NCBI GenBank assembly: GCA_040394195.1
Contig: JBEBSR010000004.1
Span: 1-64,000 of the forward strand
Length of the DNA: 64,000 nucleotides
Reading direction: 5' to 3'
Source of the DNA: Wohlfahrtiimonas larvae_A
GTDB lineage: Bacteria > Pseudomonadota > Gammaproteobacteria > Cardiobacteriales > Wohlfahrtiimonadaceae
Within the stretch, counting starts at the first letter, position 1. Every line of letters starts with the position of its first letter. The notes under the pieces are model-generated. The model did no database searches. It saw only the letters and a list, made by a program, of their open reading frames with translations, and was not told the origin of the DNA. The translations under genes were made by a program, and so were the position numbers. Positions 26,817 through 36,384 of this stretch are shown piece after piece.

Positions 26817-27803
26817 TTATCGCAATTGTATCTCAGATGATGAATAAAAGAAACTTTGAATTGTTTCAGATCCAAGTTTTTTCATGAAGCGAGTGAAGCC
26901 ATCTTCTTGTACAGTAAAGTCAACCAATTCAGGTGCTTGGATAACATCACGTGCTAAGCTGCCAGTGGATGCTAAGCCATCAATTAGGCCCAATGGTAAT
27001 GCTTGTTCACCACTCCAAATTAATCCGCTAAATAATTCAGGCTTATCTTGTAAACGATCACCACGACCTTTTTTCACTGCATTGATGAATTGAACATGCA
27101 CAGTATTCAGTACATCTTTCCAAAATTCATTTTCACTTGCATTTTGTGGTGAGAATGGATCTAAAAATGCTTTATGTTCACCTGAAGTATATAAACGGCG
27201 CTCGATGCCTAATTTCTCAATTGTACCTACAAAACCAAATGATGCAGCTGTCACACCAATAGAGCCTACCAAGCTTGCTTGATCCGCATAAATTTCATCA
27301 GCAGCCGATGCAATATAATATGCACCAGATGCGCCAATATCCATAATCACGGCATAGATTTTCTTATTATGGATTTTCTTTAAGCGATTAATTTCATCAT
27401 AAACATAAGCACTTTGTACTGGAGAACCACCGCCCGAGTTGATGCGTAATACGATAGCTTTTGCTTTAGGATCTTTAAATGCTTTGCGTAGGGCAGTAGT
27501 GATTTTATCAGCACTTGCATCTGTGCTAGCTGCAATTTCACCTTCAATGCGAATCACAGCGGTATATTCATTCAGTGGATTGCCATTGCTATCCATGAAT
27601 TTACGCTGTTCAGCTAACATTGGTGTTGCTGCGAACATCCCAATGATTACTAAGAAGTAAAGAGCAAAGAGTAACTTGAAGAAAATGCCCCAGCGTCTTT
27701 TTCTGCGTTGTTCAATCACGCCAGCTTGTAGCGTTTTCTCTAATACAGAGTAAAGCTGCTTGTTTAAAGCATTGTCATTATTGTTATTATTAAAGTCACT
27801 CAT
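26817..27803 (-). CDS. sppA: Signal peptide peptidase SppA (36K type)
   Basis: Membrane-anchored serine protease that degrades cleaved signal peptides; 328 residues, the short single-domain type. A basic stretch RRKRR precedes one membrane helix near residues 42-60. The catalytic serine is in MDIGASGAYYIASAAD and the general-base lysine in GEHKAFLDPF. The ATG at 27803 has AAGGA 11 nt upstream; a TTG 6 nt earlier is also possible. It ends before an unknown small gene; ffh lies 33 nt upstream on the same strand. Confidence 0.92.
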   Translation of the reverse strand: MSDFNNNNNDNALNKQLYSVLEKTLQAGVIEQRRKRRWGIFFKLLFALYFLVIIGMFAATPMLAEQRKFMDSNGNPLNEYTAVIRIEGEIAASTDASADKITTALRKAFKDPKAKAIVLRINSGGGSPVQSAYVYDEINRLKKIHNKKIYAVIMDIGASGAYYIASAADEIYADQASLVGSIGVTAASFGFVGTIEKLGIERRLYTSGEHKAFLDPFSPQNASENEFWKDVLNTVHVQFINAVKKGRGDRLQDKPELFSGLIWSGEQALPLGLIDGLASTGSLARDVIQAPELVDFTVQEDGFTRFMKKLGSETIQSFFYSSSEIQLR

Positions 27804-27835
27804 TTGCAATTTATTCCTTGTAGTTATGCTTGCGA

Positions 27836-29191
27836 TTACTTAGGCATGAACTTTTTCATACCTTGGAAAGATCTCATGACCTTGCCAATTCCACCTTTTT
27901 TCAGCTCTTTCATCATGCGTTGCATTTGCTCGAACTCTTTAACTAAACGGTGAACATCTTGGATATCAACGCCAGAACCTTTTGCAATACGCATACGGCG
28001 AGGAGCTTTTAACAGCTTATAGTCTCTGCGCTCTTTCATGGTCATAGAATTAATAATGGCAATTTTCTTTTGGAAGACAGAGTCATCAGCTTTATCTTTA
28101 ACTTTCTGAGAAATATCACCCATGCCAGGTAGTTTATCTAAGAATGTATTGATGCCGCCCATGTTTAACATTTGCTCCATCTGAGTTTTGAAATCATCCA
28201 AATCAAACTGTTGATTCTTTTTGAATTTTTCAGTTAGCTCTGCTGCTTTATCTAGGTCCATTTTAGACTGGATGTCTTCAACTAACGATAGAACATCACC
28301 CATATCTAAGATGCGAGAAGCCATGCGATCTGGATAGAAAGGATCTAATGCATCCAATTTTTCGCCCATACCGATGAACTTGATTGGTTTGCCTGTGATT
28401 TGACGAACTGATAATGCAGCACCACCACGTGCATCACCATCTACTTTCGTTAATACAACACCTGTCAATGGTAATGCTTCATCGAATGCTTTTGCCGTAT
28501 TTACAGCATCTTGGCCTGTCATACTATCAACAACGAATAATGTTTCAACAGGTTCAACCGCAGCGTGAATGCTTTTGATTTCATCCATCAAGACATCATC
28601 AATGTGCAAACGACCTGCTGTATCCACAATCAAAACATCAGCACCACTTTTCTTCGCCCAATCTTTTGCTCGGGTTACGATGTCCACAGGTTTTTCTGAA
28701 GGGTCAGATGGAATCCATTCTGCGCCAACTTTACCAGCAACAGTTTTTAACTGTTCGATTGCAGCAGGGCGATAAACGTCCGCGCTCACAACCATAACTT
28801 TCTTATTTTGTTTTTCTTTTAAGAATGCAGCCAATTTACCTGTTGTCGTTGTTTTACCCGCACCTTGTAAACCTGCCATCAAAATCACTGCTGGTGGTTG
28901 CGTACGTAAATCTAATTCAGCATTTTCAGCGCCCATGACAGCAATTAACTCTTCATGAACCACCTTAACTAAAACTTGACCTGGATTTAAGCTCGACATT
29001 ACTTCACGGCCAACTGCACGCTCTTTTACGCGTTCAATAAAGCTCTTCACAACTGGCAATGCTACGTCTGCTTCCAAAAGCGCCATTCTCACTTCACGTA
29101 AAGCATCTTTGATATTATCTTCAGTTAGTCTTGCTTGTCCGCGGAGTGATTTCATCGTTTGGCGTAAACGATCACTTAAATTTTCAAACAT
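27836..29191 (-). CDS. ffh: Signal recognition particle protein
   Basis: GTPase that, with 4.5S RNA, targets inner-membrane proteins to FtsY and SecYEG. 451 residues: N domain, G domain with GLQGAGKTTTTGKL (about 101-114), DTAGR and TKVDGDARGG, and the methionine-rich M domain from about 300 (MEQMLNMGG, EQMQRMMKEL). The RNA-binding GSG segment is intact. Divergent from ypjD, an arrangement common in gammaproteobacteria. Confidence 0.98.
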   Translation of the reverse strand: MFENLSDRLRQTMKSLRGQARLTEDNIKDALREVRMALLEADVALPVVKSFIERVKERAVGREVMSSLNPGQVLVKVVHEELIAVMGAENAELDLRTQPPAVILMAGLQGAGKTTTTGKLAAFLKEKQNKKVMVVSADVYRPAAIEQLKTVAGKVGAEWIPSDPSEKPVDIVTRAKDWAKKSGADVLIVDTAGRLHIDDVLMDEIKSIHAAVEPVETLFVVDSMTGQDAVNTAKAFDEALPLTGVVLTKVDGDARGGAALSVRQITGKPIKFIGMGEKLDALDPFYPDRMASRILDMGDVLSLVEDIQSKMDLDKAAELTEKFKKNQQFDLDDFKTQMEQMLNMGGINTFLDKLPGMGDISQKVKDKADDSVFQKKIAIINSMTMKERRDYKLLKAPRRMRIAKGSGVDIQDVHRLVKEFEQMQRMMKELKKGGIGKVMRSFQGMKKFMPK

Positions 29192-29305
29192 AATGCCTCA
29201 GAAATGTATTAAATTAGTGTATTATAGTCTAGATAGTCGCCTAGTTTACTTTAATTAGGCATTCCTTTAAAGTCATTCTTCAACAATGTTGATCCCAGTA
29301 AGATT

Positions 29306-30100
29306 ATGAATACTCTACTCTTCATCGTAAACATTACATGTTACCTAATAGCGATATTAGGAATTTTTTGTTTTGTTAAAGGAAAGCTTTCCAAAAACTG
29401 CATTAAAGTTGGCACTTTCTTTGCATGGACGGCTGTCATTTTGCACGCTTGGATGTTGAGCCAAGCTTTGATCAGTACAGGTGGCGTTAATCTAGGTGCA
29501 TCTAATGCATTTTCGCTAACGATTCTTGCGACTTTAATGATTATTTTGCCAAATATTCGTAGGCACCCAGATATATCAATAGTGCTATTTGCTTTAGCGA
29601 TTATTTCGCTGATTGTGTCAGAAAGCTATGATTCACAATTAACATTGAATAGTGCACGCCCAATTTTAAGTTTACACATTATTTTATCCATCATCGCTTA
29701 TGCCGTACTGATGGTTGTTGGTGTACAGGCAGCATTGATAGTGCTTCGCCATAGCTATTTGAAGAAGCCAACAGGTTACTTTATGAATCATTTGCCGCCA
29801 TTAATGAGTATGGAAAAATGGTTATTCCAGTTGATGGCAATTGGTGCTGTATTGTTGACACTCAGCTTGTTAACTGCACTTTCTTTTGTAGATAGTTGGT
29901 TTGATAAGCAATTTGTTCACCGATCAATTTTATCCATTGTCTCATTGATCATCTTTGTCACATTGTTGGCATTGCATCACTTTAAAGGCTTGCGTGGGAA
30001 GCCCGCAGCTAAATATGCATTAATCGCATTTGTTGTCCTCTTGATCGGTGTTTCAGGTTCAAGAGTAGTCCAAGAACTTTTATTTAATCGCACATCTTAA
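29306..30100 (+). CDS. ypjD: Inner membrane protein YpjD, CcsA/cytochrome c assembly-like
   Basis: A 264-residue membrane protein with about eight helices, resembling the CcsA/ResC fold. The identification rests on this architecture and on its place divergent from ffh, where ypjD is found in E. coli and relatives. No clear heme-handling WWD motif is visible, so cytochrome assembly is not shown. The ribosome site is weak. tatC follows 3 nt after the stop, suggesting cotranscription. Confidence 0.8.
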   Translation: MNTLLFIVNITCYLIAILGIFCFVKGKLSKNCIKVGTFFAWTAVILHAWMLSQALISTGGVNLGASNAFSLTILATLMIILPNIRRHPDISIVLFALAIISLIVSESYDSQLTLNSARPILSLHIILSIIAYAVLMVVGVQAALIVLRHSYLKKPTGYFMNHLPPLMSMEKWLFQLMAIGAVLLTLSLLTALSFVDSWFDKQFVHRSILSIVSLIIFVTLLALHHFKGLRGKPAAKYALIAFVVLLIGVSGSRVVQELLFNRTS

Positions 30101-30103
30101 ATT

Positions 30104-30844
30104 ATGACAGATTCAAACATCACTAAAGAAGAGAGCCCACAGCAATCTTTAATTCAACACTTAATGGAGCTTAGAAGCTGTATTCTAAGAGCATTGTTGG
30201 GTGTGGTTGTAATATTTTTTGGTCTAATTTGGTTTAGAAATGATATTTACACATTTGTTGCAATGCCATTAACTAAAGTATTGCCTGCGGGTAGTAGCTT
30301 AATTGCAACAGAAGTAACATCGACATTTTTGGTGCCAATTAAGTTAACATTGTGGATTTCTTTCTTTATTTCAGTGCCTTGGGTAATTTATCAGATTTGG
30401 CGATTCATCGCACCAGGGTTGTACCATAAAGAACGTCGTTTGGTATTTCCAATGATTTTCTCAAGTATCATGTTGTTTTATCTAGGCATGATGTTCGTTT
30501 ATTTTGCTGTAATGCCGTTAATGTTTAAGTTTTTAGTGGGGACAACTCCAGATGGTGTTGTAATGTCTACCGACATTAGTCAATATTTATCAGTAATTTT
30601 AAGATTATTTTTCATTTTTGGCATAGCATTTGAAGTGCCTGTTGTGATCATTTTATTGGTATTAATGAATGTAATTACAGTGGAAAAAATTAGTGCAAAA
30701 AGACCTTATATCATCATTGGTGCATTTGTGGTCGCAGCAGTTGTTACGCCGCCAGATGTATTATCTCAAGTAGCCTTTGCGGGCATGACGATTATTTTAT
30801 TTGAAATAGGTTTGTGGATCGCAAAACTGCTAAAACGATCATAA
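30104..30844 (+). CDS. tatC: Sec-independent translocase subunit TatC
   Basis: Six-helix receptor of the twin-arginine translocase, 246 residues. The family signatures are visible: LMELRSCILRAL near the N-terminus, PWVIYQIWRFIAPGLYHKERR in the first periplasmic/cytoplasmic region, FGIAFEVPVV and the C-terminal TPPDVLSQ. Usually tatC follows tatA and tatB; here it follows ypjD after 3 nt, and tatAB are not in the window. A lemA gene follows after 54 nt. Confidence 0.95.
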   Translation: MTDSNITKEESPQQSLIQHLMELRSCILRALLGVVVIFFGLIWFRNDIYTFVAMPLTKVLPAGSSLIATEVTSTFLVPIKLTLWISFFISVPWVIYQIWRFIAPGLYHKERRLVFPMIFSSIMLFYLGMMFVYFAVMPLMFKFLVGTTPDGVVMSTDISQYLSVILRLFFIFGIAFEVPVVIILLVLMNVITVEKISAKRPYIIIGAFVVAAVVTPPDVLSQVAFAGMTIILFEIGLWIAKLLKRS

Positions 30845-30898
30845 GAAACAGTTGAGTTATACAGAAATAATAATATTAAGAAAGAACGGAGAAAAAGT

Positions 30899-31528
30899 AT
30901 GATTGCAAACATCGCAGGATTTTTAGGAATGTCCACAACAGCAGTAATTGTTTGGGTAGTAGTGATTGTAATTGTGATTGCCTTGATCATGATGACAATT
31001 TCTGTGTATAACGGCTTAGTGTTAAAACGCAATAATTACCAAAATTCATTTGCACAAATTGATACAGCATTGATGCGCCGTTTTGATTTAATTCCTAATT
31101 TAGTGGAAGTTGCTAAAAAATATATGGATCATGAGCGTGAGACGTTGGAAGCAGTGATTTCAGCACGTAATCAAGCAAAAGGTAATCTAGATGCGGCTAA
31201 GCAAGATTTAGGCAATGCAGCGCTGATGAATGCAGCTTCAAAAAGTGAAGGTGTATTGAATAGTGCATTGGGCCGTTTGATGGCAGTTGTGGAATCATAT
31301 CCTGATTTAAAAGCCAATGAACAGATGCAATCATTGCACAATGAACTAGCGACAACTGAGAACTTAATTGCTGCACATCGTCAAACTTACAATATTGATG
31401 CAACGGAGTATAATAACTATCTGCAGGTTTTTCCGAATAATATGGTCGGAGGAATATTTAGTTTTAAACCAGGTGCATTGTATGAAATTGATGAAGTACA
31501 ACGTGAAGCACCTAAGGTTAAATTTTAA
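30899..31528 (+). CDS. LemA family protein
   Basis: A 209-residue protein with one N-terminal membrane helix (about 13-36) and a long helical bundle. The LemA signature is clear: VYNGLVLKRNNYQNSFAQID, then RFDLIPNLVEVAKKYM and the NQAKG segment. GGAG lies 6 nt before the ATG. LemA proteins are often paired with TPM-domain (YgcG-like) or HtpX genes, which are missing here; gltX follows after 15 nt. Role in membrane function is poorly known for the family. Confidence 0.92.
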   Translation: MIANIAGFLGMSTTAVIVWVVVIVIVIALIMMTISVYNGLVLKRNNYQNSFAQIDTALMRRFDLIPNLVEVAKKYMDHERETLEAVISARNQAKGNLDAAKQDLGNAALMNAASKSEGVLNSALGRLMAVVESYPDLKANEQMQSLHNELATTENLIAAHRQTYNIDATEYNNYLQVFPNNMVGGIFSFKPGALYEIDEVQREAPKVKF

Positions 31529-31543
31529 TTATTTGAGATAAAG

Positions 31544-32959
31544 ATGAGTATGAAAGTTAGAACGCGATTTGCCCCTTCTCCTACAGGGTTTCTGCACATT
31601 GGTGGTGCAAGAACGGCCCTTTATTCTTGTTTATATGCATTGCACAATAAAGGCGAGACAGTATTAAGAATTGAAGATACGGATTTAGAGCGTTCTACTC
31701 CAGAAGCTGTCGAAGCCATCATTGATGGTTTGGATTGGTTAGGTTTGAACTTCAATGAAGGTCCTTTCTACCAAACGAAACGTTTTGATCGCTACAAAGA
31801 AGTGATTGCTGAAATGTTAGAAGTGGGCACAGCTTATTATTGCTATTGCACGCAAGAAGAATTGCAAAAAATGCGTGATTTGGCAGAAGCTAATAAAGAA
31901 AAACCTCGTTATAACGGTATGTGGCGTCCAGAAGAAGGTAAAGTATTGCCTGTGATTCCTGAAGGTATTCAGCCTGTTGTGCGTTTCCGTAATCCTGAAA
32001 CTGGTGTTACTAGTTTTGATGATTTGGTGCACGGCACAATCACATTCCAAAATACAGAATTGGATGATTTAATCATTGCTCGTCCAGATGGCACGCCAAC
32101 TTACAACTTCTGCGTTGTGATTGATGATATGGATATGGGTATTACACACGTTGTGCGTGGTGATGATCACATCAACAATACACCAAGACAAATTAATATC
32201 TTGAAAGCATTGAATGCACCAGTGCCAGCTTATGCACACGTTGCGATGATTTTGGGTGATGACGGTCAGAAATTATCCAAGCGCCATGGCGCTGTGAGTG
32301 TGACTCAATATCGTGATGAAGGTTATTTGCCTGAAGCGGTATTGAACTATTTAATTCGTTTAGGTTGGTCACATGGCGACCAAGAGATTTTCTCTTGGGC
32401 TGAAATGATTGAACTGTTCGACTTGAAAGATGTGAACAAAGCAGCAAGTGCATTCAATACAAGTAAGTTATTGTGGTTGAACCAACATTACATGGTTCAA
32501 AAAGATCCTGCTGAATTGGCAGTATTATTAGTGCCATATATGCAAGCGATTGGCATCGAAGTAACGGATATGGCTTATTTAGAAGCAGCTGCAAAAGCAC
32601 ATGTTGCACGTTGCCAAACAATGGTTGAATTGGCAGTGATGATTCAATATCTCTATGTTGAAGAGTTAACATATGATGAAGAATCTGTTGAGCATCATTT
32701 AACAGCTGTATCAAAACCAACTTTGGTTGCATTGCGTGACGTATTTGCAGGTTTAGATGATTGGTCATCAGCACCATTGAAAACTGCAATGAAAGATCTC
32801 ACAAAAACATTGAATATTAAAATGGGTGAAATTGGCATGCCACTTCGTACAGCGATTGTTGGTAGAGCGGCTTCCCCTAACTTGGATGAAACTTTAATCC
32901 TCGTTGGTAAAGATAGAACGCTTGCTCGTTTAGAGAAAGCAATTGAAAAAATTGGTTAA
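31544..32959 (+). CDS. gltX: Glutamate--tRNA ligase
   Basis: Class I synthetase of 471 residues. The HIGH motif appears as FLHIGGART (residues 16-24) and KMSKS as KLSKRHGA (about 243-250). The zinc-binding region keeps YCYCTQEELQ near residue 98. The anticodon-binding C-terminal domain is complete. An ATG two codons downstream is an equally possible start. A terminator follows directly. Non-discriminating charging of tRNA-Gln cannot be judged from sequence. Confidence 0.97.
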   Translation: MSMKVRTRFAPSPTGFLHIGGARTALYSCLYALHNKGETVLRIEDTDLERSTPEAVEAIIDGLDWLGLNFNEGPFYQTKRFDRYKEVIAEMLEVGTAYYCYCTQEELQKMRDLAEANKEKPRYNGMWRPEEGKVLPVIPEGIQPVVRFRNPETGVTSFDDLVHGTITFQNTELDDLIIARPDGTPTYNFCVVIDDMDMGITHVVRGDDHINNTPRQINILKALNAPVPAYAHVAMILGDDGQKLSKRHGAVSVTQYRDEGYLPEAVLNYLIRLGWSHGDQEIFSWAEMIELFDLKDVNKAASAFNTSKLLWLNQHYMVQKDPAELAVLLVPYMQAIGIEVTDMAYLEAAAKAHVARCQTMVELAVMIQYLYVEELTYDEESVEHHLTAVSKPTLVALRDVFAGLDDWSSAPLKTAMKDLTKTLNIKMGEIGMPLRTAIVGRAASPNLDETLILVGKDRTLARLEKAIEKIG

Positions 32960-32980
32960 AACTTTGACCGAATCAACTAA

Positions 32981-33017
32981 AAAACTATAATCTTAAAGGA
33001 TTATAGTTTTTTCTTTT
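32981..33017 (+). terminator. Intrinsic terminator after gltX
   Basis: Twelve-bp AT-rich stem AAAACTATAATC / GATTATAGTTTT with a 6-nt loop, followed by TTCTTTT. It ends 15 nt before the glyS start. Confidence 0.8.
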
Positions 33018-33031
33018 ATGGACGAAATTGA

Positions 33032-35104
33032 ATGAGCACAGCAGACTTATTAATTGAAATTGGAACAGAAGAGCTTCCACCAAAATTCTTGAATACATTG
33101 TCGAATGATTTCAAAGGATTAATCGAAGCAGAATTGAAACAGGCAAAATTAGCATTTGAGGATTGTGAAGTATTTGCTTCTCCTCGCCGTTTTGGTTTAT
33201 TGATTAAGAATTTAGTGGGTCAGCAAGCAGATTATGTGAATGAAAAGCGTGGTCCAGCGGTTGTTGCAGGTTTCAAAGATGGCGAACCAACTAAAGCATT
33301 ATTAGGCTTTGCTCGTGGTTGTGGCGTTGAAGTGGATCAATTGATCAAAGTTGCAACAGATAAAGGCGAATGGTTTGCTTTTGAAGAGAAAATCGTTGGT
33401 CAAAAAACAGCAGATTTAGTGCCTGCAATGTTAGTAAATGCATTGAATAAATTGCCAATTGCTAAAAGAATGCGTTGGGAATCTCATGAATTTGAATTCG
33501 TTCGCCCAGTTCGTTGGATCGTATTATTATATGGCAATGAAGTAATTGATACTGAAATCATGGGAGTGAAATCTGATCGTGTCACTCGTGGGCATCGTTT
33601 CCATACGGAAGGTACTTTGACGGTTACAGCGCCAACTCAATATGAAGCTTTATTGGAAACGGAAGGTAAAGTTGTACCAAACTTTGCAAAACGCCAAGCG
33701 AGTATTGTGGAGCAAGTGAATAAGGCAACAGCACAATACGGTAAAGCAATCATGGAACCTTCATTGTTAGATGAAGTGACAGCATTGGTTGAGTTGCCAG
33801 TTGTGCTAGTAGGGCAGTTTGAAGAGCATTTCTTGGATGTGCCACAAGAAGCATTGATTTCTACAATGCAAGATAACCAAAAATATTTCCCAATTGTAGA
33901 TAACGATGGCAACTTAACGCGTTATTTTTGCTTTGTGAGCAATATTGAAAGTGAAAATCCACAAGAAGTGATTAGTGGTAATGAGCGCGTAATTCGCCCT
34001 CGTTTCAGTGATGCGGATTTCTTCTGGAATTCAGATAAAAAAATTCCTTTGGCAGATTACTTGCCACGTTTAGCAACAACAATCTTCCAAACTCAATTAG
34101 GCTCTCAAAAAGATAAGCTTGATCGCGTAGGCGCATTGAGCACTGTGATCGCAAAATCGATTGGTGCAGATGTTGATGTAGTTGCAAAGTCTGCTGAATT
34201 ATATAAATCAGATTTGTTGAGCAACATGGTGCAAGAATTTCCAGAGCTACAAGGCATTATGGGACGTTACTATGCGCTTGAACAAGGTTTAGATGCACGC
34301 ATTGCACATTCTTTGGAGCAAGTTTATTGGCCAAAATTTGCAGGTGATCGTTTGCCTGAAACTAAAGAAGCTCAAGCATTAGCAATTGCTGAACGTTTAG
34401 ATACAATCGTAGGTATTTTCTCTATTGGCCAAATTCCAACAGGTTCACGTGATCCATACAGCTTGCGCCGTGCAGCGCTAGGTGTTTTGCGTATTTCAGT
34501 TGAGCAAAATGTTGATTTAGATTTGAAAGATTTAATCAATGTTGCTTACTTGAACTTGCCAGCCGAGTTACAAAAACCAGAAGTTGAAGCTAAGGTATTA
34601 AATTATATTTTAGAAAGAATGAAGGCTTATACTGCTGAATTAGGCATTGCACATGATACATTCGAATCAATTTCTGCATTGGAATTGAATAATCCATTGG
34701 ATATTTTGCGCCGTTTGAATGCAATCACTGAGTTCAGAAAAACTGAAGCAGCGCATAGTTTGATTCAATCCAACAAGCGTATTTCTAATATTTTAGAGAA
34801 AAACTTGAAGGATCAAACAGCAATGGCTGTGAATGCTGAATTGTTGAATGAAGATGCTGAAAAAGTATTGTTCAAGGCGATTACAGATGTTGCACCAGCG
34901 TTAGAAAAATCAACAGCTGAGCATAACTATGTGGAAACATTGTCGCATTTATCAACATTGGCTGGCCCATTGGATCAGTTCTTTACAGATACAATGGTGA
35001 TGTGTGAAGATTTAGCTGTACGTGAAAATCGCTTACATTTGTTGAACCGCATTCGTCAATACTTCAAAGCAATGGCTGATTTGTCCTTGTTGCAAGATAT
35101 CTAA
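33032..35104 (+). CDS. glyS: Glycine--tRNA ligase beta subunit
   Basis: The 690 residues match the beta chain of the bacterial alpha2-beta2 glycyl-tRNA synthetase, with LLIEIGTEELPPKF at the N-terminus, KRGPAVVAGFKDG, SVSLRRAALG-like YSLRRAALGVLRI and the C-terminal DALR-like anticodon domain. The alpha subunit gene glyQ, normally just upstream, is not here: gltX and its terminator precede. The ribosome site is weak. gmhB begins 1 nt after the stop. Confidence 0.97.
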   Translation: MSTADLLIEIGTEELPPKFLNTLSNDFKGLIEAELKQAKLAFEDCEVFASPRRFGLLIKNLVGQQADYVNEKRGPAVVAGFKDGEPTKALLGFARGCGVEVDQLIKVATDKGEWFAFEEKIVGQKTADLVPAMLVNALNKLPIAKRMRWESHEFEFVRPVRWIVLLYGNEVIDTEIMGVKSDRVTRGHRFHTEGTLTVTAPTQYEALLETEGKVVPNFAKRQASIVEQVNKATAQYGKAIMEPSLLDEVTALVELPVVLVGQFEEHFLDVPQEALISTMQDNQKYFPIVDNDGNLTRYFCFVSNIESENPQEVISGNERVIRPRFSDADFFWNSDKKIPLADYLPRLATTIFQTQLGSQKDKLDRVGALSTVIAKSIGADVDVVAKSAELYKSDLLSNMVQEFPELQGIMGRYYALEQGLDARIAHSLEQVYWPKFAGDRLPETKEAQALAIAERLDTIVGIFSIGQIPTGSRDPYSLRRAALGVLRISVEQNVDLDLKDLINVAYLNLPAELQKPEVEAKVLNYILERMKAYTAELGIAHDTFESISALELNNPLDILRRLNAITEFRKTEAAHSLIQSNKRISNILEKNLKDQTAMAVNAELLNEDAEKVLFKAITDVAPALEKSTAEHNYVETLSHLSTLAGPLDQFFTDTMVMCEDLAVRENRLHLLNRIRQYFKAMADLSLLQDI

Positions 35105-35105
35105 T

Positions 35106-35657
35106 ATGTTGCCAAAGCTCATCATTCTCGATCGAGATGGGGTTATTAATTACGATAGCCCCGATTATATTAAATCACCTGAAGAATGGATTCCGATTGA
35201 ATCGAGCATTCAGGCGATTCGATTGCTGAATGAACATAGAATCTTGGTTGGCGTTGCTAGCAATCAACGTGGCATTGGTCGTGGTTTGTATGATGAAGCA
35301 ACGCTCGCTTTGATCACTGAAAAAATGCATCAAGCTTGTGCTGATGTCGGTGCAAAAATTGATGCTTGGCGATATTGCCCCGCATTGGAACGCACGCACC
35401 CAGATCATAAGCCTAATCCTGGTATGTTGTTATCTATTATGGGCCAATTCAATATTTCACCACAGAATGATTCAGTATATTTTGTGGGTGATAAGTTGAG
35501 TGATGTGGAAGCTGCAATCAATGCACAATGTTTGCCAATTATGGTGGAAACGGGTTATGGCAAAGAGAGTAGTGCAGAAGCAATCGCGCAATATCTAGAT
35601 TTACCCATTTATTCAAATTTACTTGCGTTTGTTGAAGCGCTATTAAAGGACAATTAA
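35106..35657 (+). CDS. gmhB: D-glycero-D-manno-heptose 1,7-bisphosphate 7-phosphatase
   Basis: HAD phosphatase of 183 residues in the ADP-heptose (LPS core) pathway. The nucleophile and acid are D9 and D11 in LDRDGVIN; the threonine-region motif is ASNQRGIGRG and the acidic motif VGDKLSDVEAA. The zinc loop of typical GmhB (CxH...CxC before KPxPGM) is changed here to C followed by HPDH before KPNPGM. The gene is sandwiched between glyS and plsC, a common gammaproteobacterial arrangement that supports the call over histidinol phosphatase. Confidence 0.88.
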   Translation: MLPKLIILDRDGVINYDSPDYIKSPEEWIPIESSIQAIRLLNEHRILVGVASNQRGIGRGLYDEATLALITEKMHQACADVGAKIDAWRYCPALERTHPDHKPNPGMLLSIMGQFNISPQNDSVYFVGDKLSDVEAAINAQCLPIMVETGYGKESSAEAIAQYLDLPIYSNLLAFVEALLKDN

Positions 35658-35658
35658 C

Positions 35659-36384
35659 ATGATTCAATGGATTCGTTCGTTAATCTTTTTTATCTTATTA
35701 ATGGTAATTGCCGTTATTTTTATCCCATTTATGATTATCTATTCATATTGCGTATCAGAGCGTCGTTATTATCCCATTGTCAGATTGTGGTGCGCTTTAT
35801 CACTATTTTTGTTGCGGATTACAACAGGTGTTAAGTATCGTATTAATGGTTTGGAAAATATTAGTTTAATTAAAGAACGCCCTGCGGTAATTATTTCTAA
35901 CCATCAATCAACTTTTGAAACATTCCTGTTTCCTGTAATTTTCCCAACATATTGTTTTGTCTTAAAAAAAGAATTGTTGAGAATCCCACTATTTGGACAA
36001 GGTTTGGCTAGATTGCACCCAATTGCGATTGATCGTTCAGAGGGAAGAGAAGCATTAAAGATGATGATTGCGAAGGCAAAAGCGCGATTAGAAGAAAAAA
36101 TCTCTGTGATTATCTTTCCTGAAGGCACTCGAGTGGCTCCTGGTGAATCTTTACCTTATAAAAATGGTGCATTTTTGGTAGCTTCTAAATTAAAAGCCCC
36201 AGTATTACCAATCAGTGTGAATTCTGGTTTAGCATGGCCAAGAGGGCAGCTTTTAAAGAATAAAGGTACAATTGATATTACGATTGGTAGCTTTATTGAG
36301 AGCGAAGATAAAAGTGTACAAGAGTTGAATGATGCAACGTATGCGTGGATTAAGGCAAATGAAAAAACGACATTGGCACCTTAA
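35659..36384 (+). CDS. plsC: 1-acyl-sn-glycerol-3-phosphate acyltransferase
   Basis: Makes phosphatidic acid from lysophosphatidic acid at the inner membrane. 241 residues with one or two N-terminal membrane helices (about 5-27 and 44-60). The catalytic block is NHQSTFET, an HX4E form of the usual HX4D, and the substrate block is FPEGTR. Starts 1 nt after gmhB and ends in a TAATG overlap with rsmD, so the three genes form one translation-coupled operon. Confidence 0.9.
   Translation: MIQWIRSLIFFILLMVIAVIFIPFMIIYSYCVSERRYYPIVRLWCALSLFLLRITTGVKYRINGLENISLIKERPAVIISNHQSTFETFLFPVIFPTYCFVLKKELLRIPLFGQGLARLHPIAIDRSEGREALKMMIAKAKARLEEKISVIIFPEGTRVAPGESLPYKNGAFLVASKLKAPVLPISVNSGLAWPRGQLLKNKGTIDITIGSFIESEDKSVQELNDATYAWIKANEKTTLAP

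Noticed and set aside
29410..29425. A second perfect sigma-54-like site (TTGGCACTTTCTTTGC)
   Set aside because: It lies inside the ypjD coding sequence on the sense strand. Intragenic RpoN sites do occur, but with no gene start just downstream I treat it as chance.
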